From the NCBI GenBank assembly GCA_903892365.1, contig CAITIF010000497.1, positions 1 to 14,978 on the forward strand: a DNA stretch of 14,978 nucleotides, given 5' to 3'. This document shows positions 13,403 to 14,978 of this stretch, one piece after another. Each line of letters begins with the position of its first letter. The stretch's first letter is position 1. Both the position numbers and the translations under genes were made by a program. The notes under the pieces are model-generated. The model did no database searches, was not told the DNA's origin, and saw only the letters and a list, made by a program, of their open reading frames with translations. The DNA comes from an uncultured Pirellula sp. Lineage in GTDB: Bacteria; Planctomycetota; Planctomycetia; Pirellulales; Pirellulaceae.

Positions 13403-14944
13403 ATGCGGAGGCAATGGACTGCCGTGCAGTTTCGAAATAGAAATTCGGCCCAACCAAGCTTTCACACATCGATCGGCCCTGCGGTTCTTGTTGGGACGGT
13501 TGCGTGCTCGTTGTTTTACGGACTTATCTACGCTGGTCCGCTCGACTACGCGATGATACGTCGTTATTGCTTATGCCATCCAGTTGCGATCGCAACAATG
13601 GAATTGTTTTTGGTAGCATTCGTTGCGTTGTCCGTGAAGTGGTACCAAGTCCGTTGGCAGCGAGCGCTTTGCAAACGCGGGTGTGATTCGCTCGATGAGA
13701 TTTCGCTGAATCAAAATGATTTGCCAGAGGATGCCACGGGTGCTCAAAAAGCGCAGTGGTTTGACACGTTGTGGAAGACTCAGGGACGTCAGATTTGCGA
13801 TAGTTGGTTAGGGCAGCGGGTTGCGGCAACATTGCAAAGGCAGCTCAAGCGCAGGAACACGAAACATCTCGATGATGATATTCAGGAGCTTGCGGAGCGG
13901 GATGCCGATCAGCAGCATGATAGTTATGGCTTGATTCGCATCGTAACTTGGGCCATGCCCATGTTGGGGTTCCTTGGTACGGTTCTTGGAATTTCCGATA
14001 CTCTTGGAATGATGGATGCTCAAGCTCTTGCCAGCGGTTCGCAGGATGCTATGAACAGTTTAACAGCCGGCTTATATGTAGCATTCGACACGACTGCCAT
14101 TGGTTTGGTTTTGACCATGGTCGCGATGTTCATTCAATTCTTTGTGAATCGATCTGAGTTATCCATTCTTGGCTTGATGGATGCCAAGGTTTCTGAGGCG
14201 CTGCGATTGTGTCTGACCGAACGAGACACTCAACCCGTGTCCTCGAACTCGGAATCTTCGCTTCGGACGATGTCCAACGAATTGATCCAAGCGGTTCAAT
14301 CGATGGTCGAAAAGCAGGTAGAGCTTTGGCAGCAGACCATAGGAAACGCGCACGGACATTGGCAAAATCTCACTTCGAAATCTGCGGAAACCTTGCAATT
14401 TGCATTGGCGGGTGCGATCGAGGGGGCCATGATCAAGCATGCAATTTCCGTCGCAGCGCACGCGGAGCAGATCACTCGGATTCAATCCGATGGAGCTGCG
14501 CAAATTGATTCCCGATGGCAACAGTGGCAAACGACTCTTTCGGAACAGACGCGAGCCATTCATCATCAACAGTTGCAGATGAATCAACAAACAGAGCTTC
14601 TATCCAAGTTGATCGAGAAGCACGAAGCGATTCGCGAGATGGAGCCACCTTTGCAAAAGGTCTTGGATCAGTTGTCTGAAATTGACCATACGACTTTGGA
14701 ACGATTTACCAACGTCGAACGTTTTCACGATGTCGCTGTCTGCATGACAGAAGCGATTGCTGTGTTAGGAACTCAGTTGGAACGCCATGGATTTTTGGGC
14801 AAGCAACCTGTTCGGCGTCGTTCGGAAGTTTCGAATTCATTTCAATCGCCTGATTTGGACAATTTGGACAGCTCGGAAAATTCGACGGAACCAACGACTA
14901 TCCCGATCGCTGCCGCCAAAACCTGGAAGAGACAAGCAGGATGA
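13403..14944 (+). CDS. MotA/TolQ/ExbB-family proton-channel protein with long helical C-terminal tail
   Basis: A 513-residue inner-membrane protein. Four membrane helices are visible (about 24-45, 60-79, 180-202, 220-248) with a cytoplasmic loop of about 100 residues between TM2 and TM3. TM3 has the family motif PMLGFLGTVLGI (186-197), and TM4 has GLYVAFDTTAIGL (223-235), whose polar Asp229/Thr230/Thr231 would line the ion path. Residues 250-465 are predicted to be largely helical, with Trp309/Trp320 spaced 11 apart, Trp372/Trp375 and heptad-like hydrophobics, so a long cytoplasmic coiled-coil tail is likely. A disordered acidic/Ser-rich end follows (471-513). Family members form pentameric ion-driven motors with a MotB/ExbD/TolR-like partner. 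ATG 13403 lacks a ribosome site; GTG 13424 with GGAGG 12 bases upstream is an alternative start. The stop codon overlaps the next ATG (ATGA). The extended tail recalls ZorA, but ordinary stator-like roles remain possible. Confidence 0.87.
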   Translation: MRRQWTAVQFRNRNSAQPSFHTSIGPAVLVGTVACSLFYGLIYAGPLDYAMIRRYCLCHPVAIATMELFLVAFVALSVKWYQVRWQRALCKRGCDSLDEISLNQNDLPEDATGAQKAQWFDTLWKTQGRQICDSWLGQRVAATLQRQLKRRNTKHLDDDIQELAERDADQQHDSYGLIRIVTWAMPMLGFLGTVLGISDTLGMMDAQALASGSQDAMNSLTAGLYVAFDTTAIGLVLTMVAMFIQFFVNRSELSILGLMDAKVSEALRLCLTERDTQPVSSNSESSLRTMSNELIQAVQSMVEKQVELWQQTIGNAHGHWQNLTSKSAETLQFALAGAIEGAMIKHAISVAAHAEQITRIQSDGAAQIDSRWQQWQTTLSEQTRAIHHQQLQMNQQTELLSKLIEKHEAIREMEPPLQKVLDQLSEIDHTTLERFTNVERFHDVAVCMTEAIAVLGTQLERHGFLGKQPVRRRSEVSNSFQSPDLDNLDSSENSTEPTTIPIAAAKTWKRQAG

Positions 14945-14978
14945 GTAGGAGCAGGCGACGTAGCGATAACAACGCACC
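14941..14978 (+). CDS. Start of partner gene of the MotA/ExbB-like protein (partial)
   Basis: ATG at 14941 overlaps the TGA of the preceding gene in the sequence ATGA, the usual sign of translational coupling. Twelve full codons are visible before the window ends, giving MSRSRRRSDNNA, a very basic N-terminus consistent with the positive-inside cytoplasmic end of a single-pass membrane protein. Partners of MotA/ExbB/ZorA proteins (MotB, ExbD, ZorB) have this topology. The identity cannot be settled from 12 residues. Confidence 0.6.
   Translation, partial: MSRSRRRSDNNA

Noticed and set aside
12875..13465. 196-residue minus-strand open frame across 12875-13465
   Set aside because: Its repeated YVHCWR..LTQQ segments are translations of the 36-nt direct repeats. 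It overlaps the ends of two real genes and has no family resemblance.
13128..13556. 142-residue plus-strand open frame
   Set aside because: It overlaps the start of the MotA/ExbB-like gene in another frame, has no convincing start signal and shows no domain.
13403..14978. Firm assignment as a Zorya defence system
   Set aside because: Only the channel subunit and 12 residues of the partner are visible, and no helicase or nuclease gene is in the window. Kept only as a hypothesis.

Overview
The window most likely comes from a planctomycete (Pirellulales-like) chromosome. The best evidence is the DUF1559 domain protein at 4460-6088, a family hugely expanded in Planctomycetota. Weaker support comes from moderate GC content, poor Shine-Dalgarno signals at many starts, and intergenic spaces filled with REP-like palindromes. 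No rRNA, tRNA, CRISPR array, transposase or integrase was seen. The taxon is inferred, not proven.

Layout. (1) 1-642, minus strand: a MarR-type regulator followed after one base by the first codons of a protein with a signal or anchor sequence (possibly an efflux adaptor). (2) 806-3950, plus strand: two unrelated amino-acid/organic-acid transporters in tandem, an APC (CAT-like) permease and a DAACS symporter. The symporter carries an unusual ~75-residue charged helical insertion and an Asn at a usual Na+-ligand Asp position. (3) 3951-4459: 509 bases without a gene, packed with palindromes. These include a 12-bp stem-loop, two REP-like units, a perfect 28-bp inverted repeat made of CACAGAGG-type units, and a 22-nt dispersed repeat. 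(4) 4460-7797, minus strand: a secreted DUF1559 protein, then a PlsC-like acyltransferase and a sugar-phosphate isomerase/epimerase-like TIM barrel that probably form an operon. (5) 7883-12919, plus strand: recG, a GT-B-like glycosyltransferase and a CoA-disulfide reductase-rhodanese fusion, closely spaced (13 and 41 bases). (6) 12920-13402: a second gene-free stretch of 483 bases with a 36-nt direct repeat pair, a second copy of the 22-nt dispersed repeat, and a long-stem hairpin. (7) 13403-14978, plus strand: a MotA/TolQ/ExbB-type proton-channel subunit with a long helical C-terminal tail, overlapping by ATGA the start of a partner gene cut by the window end.

Functionally the window is mostly housekeeping and transport: solute uptake, lipid acylation, DNA repair, thiol/persulfide redox and cell-surface sugar transfer. 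The best candidate for an undescribed system is the ion-driven motor-like pair at the right edge. Its architecture (4 TM, then ~215 residues of helical cytoplasmic tail, then a coupled downstream gene) recalls ZorA/ZorB of Zorya defence as well as ordinary stator complexes. The evidence here cannot decide between them because the partner lies outside the window.
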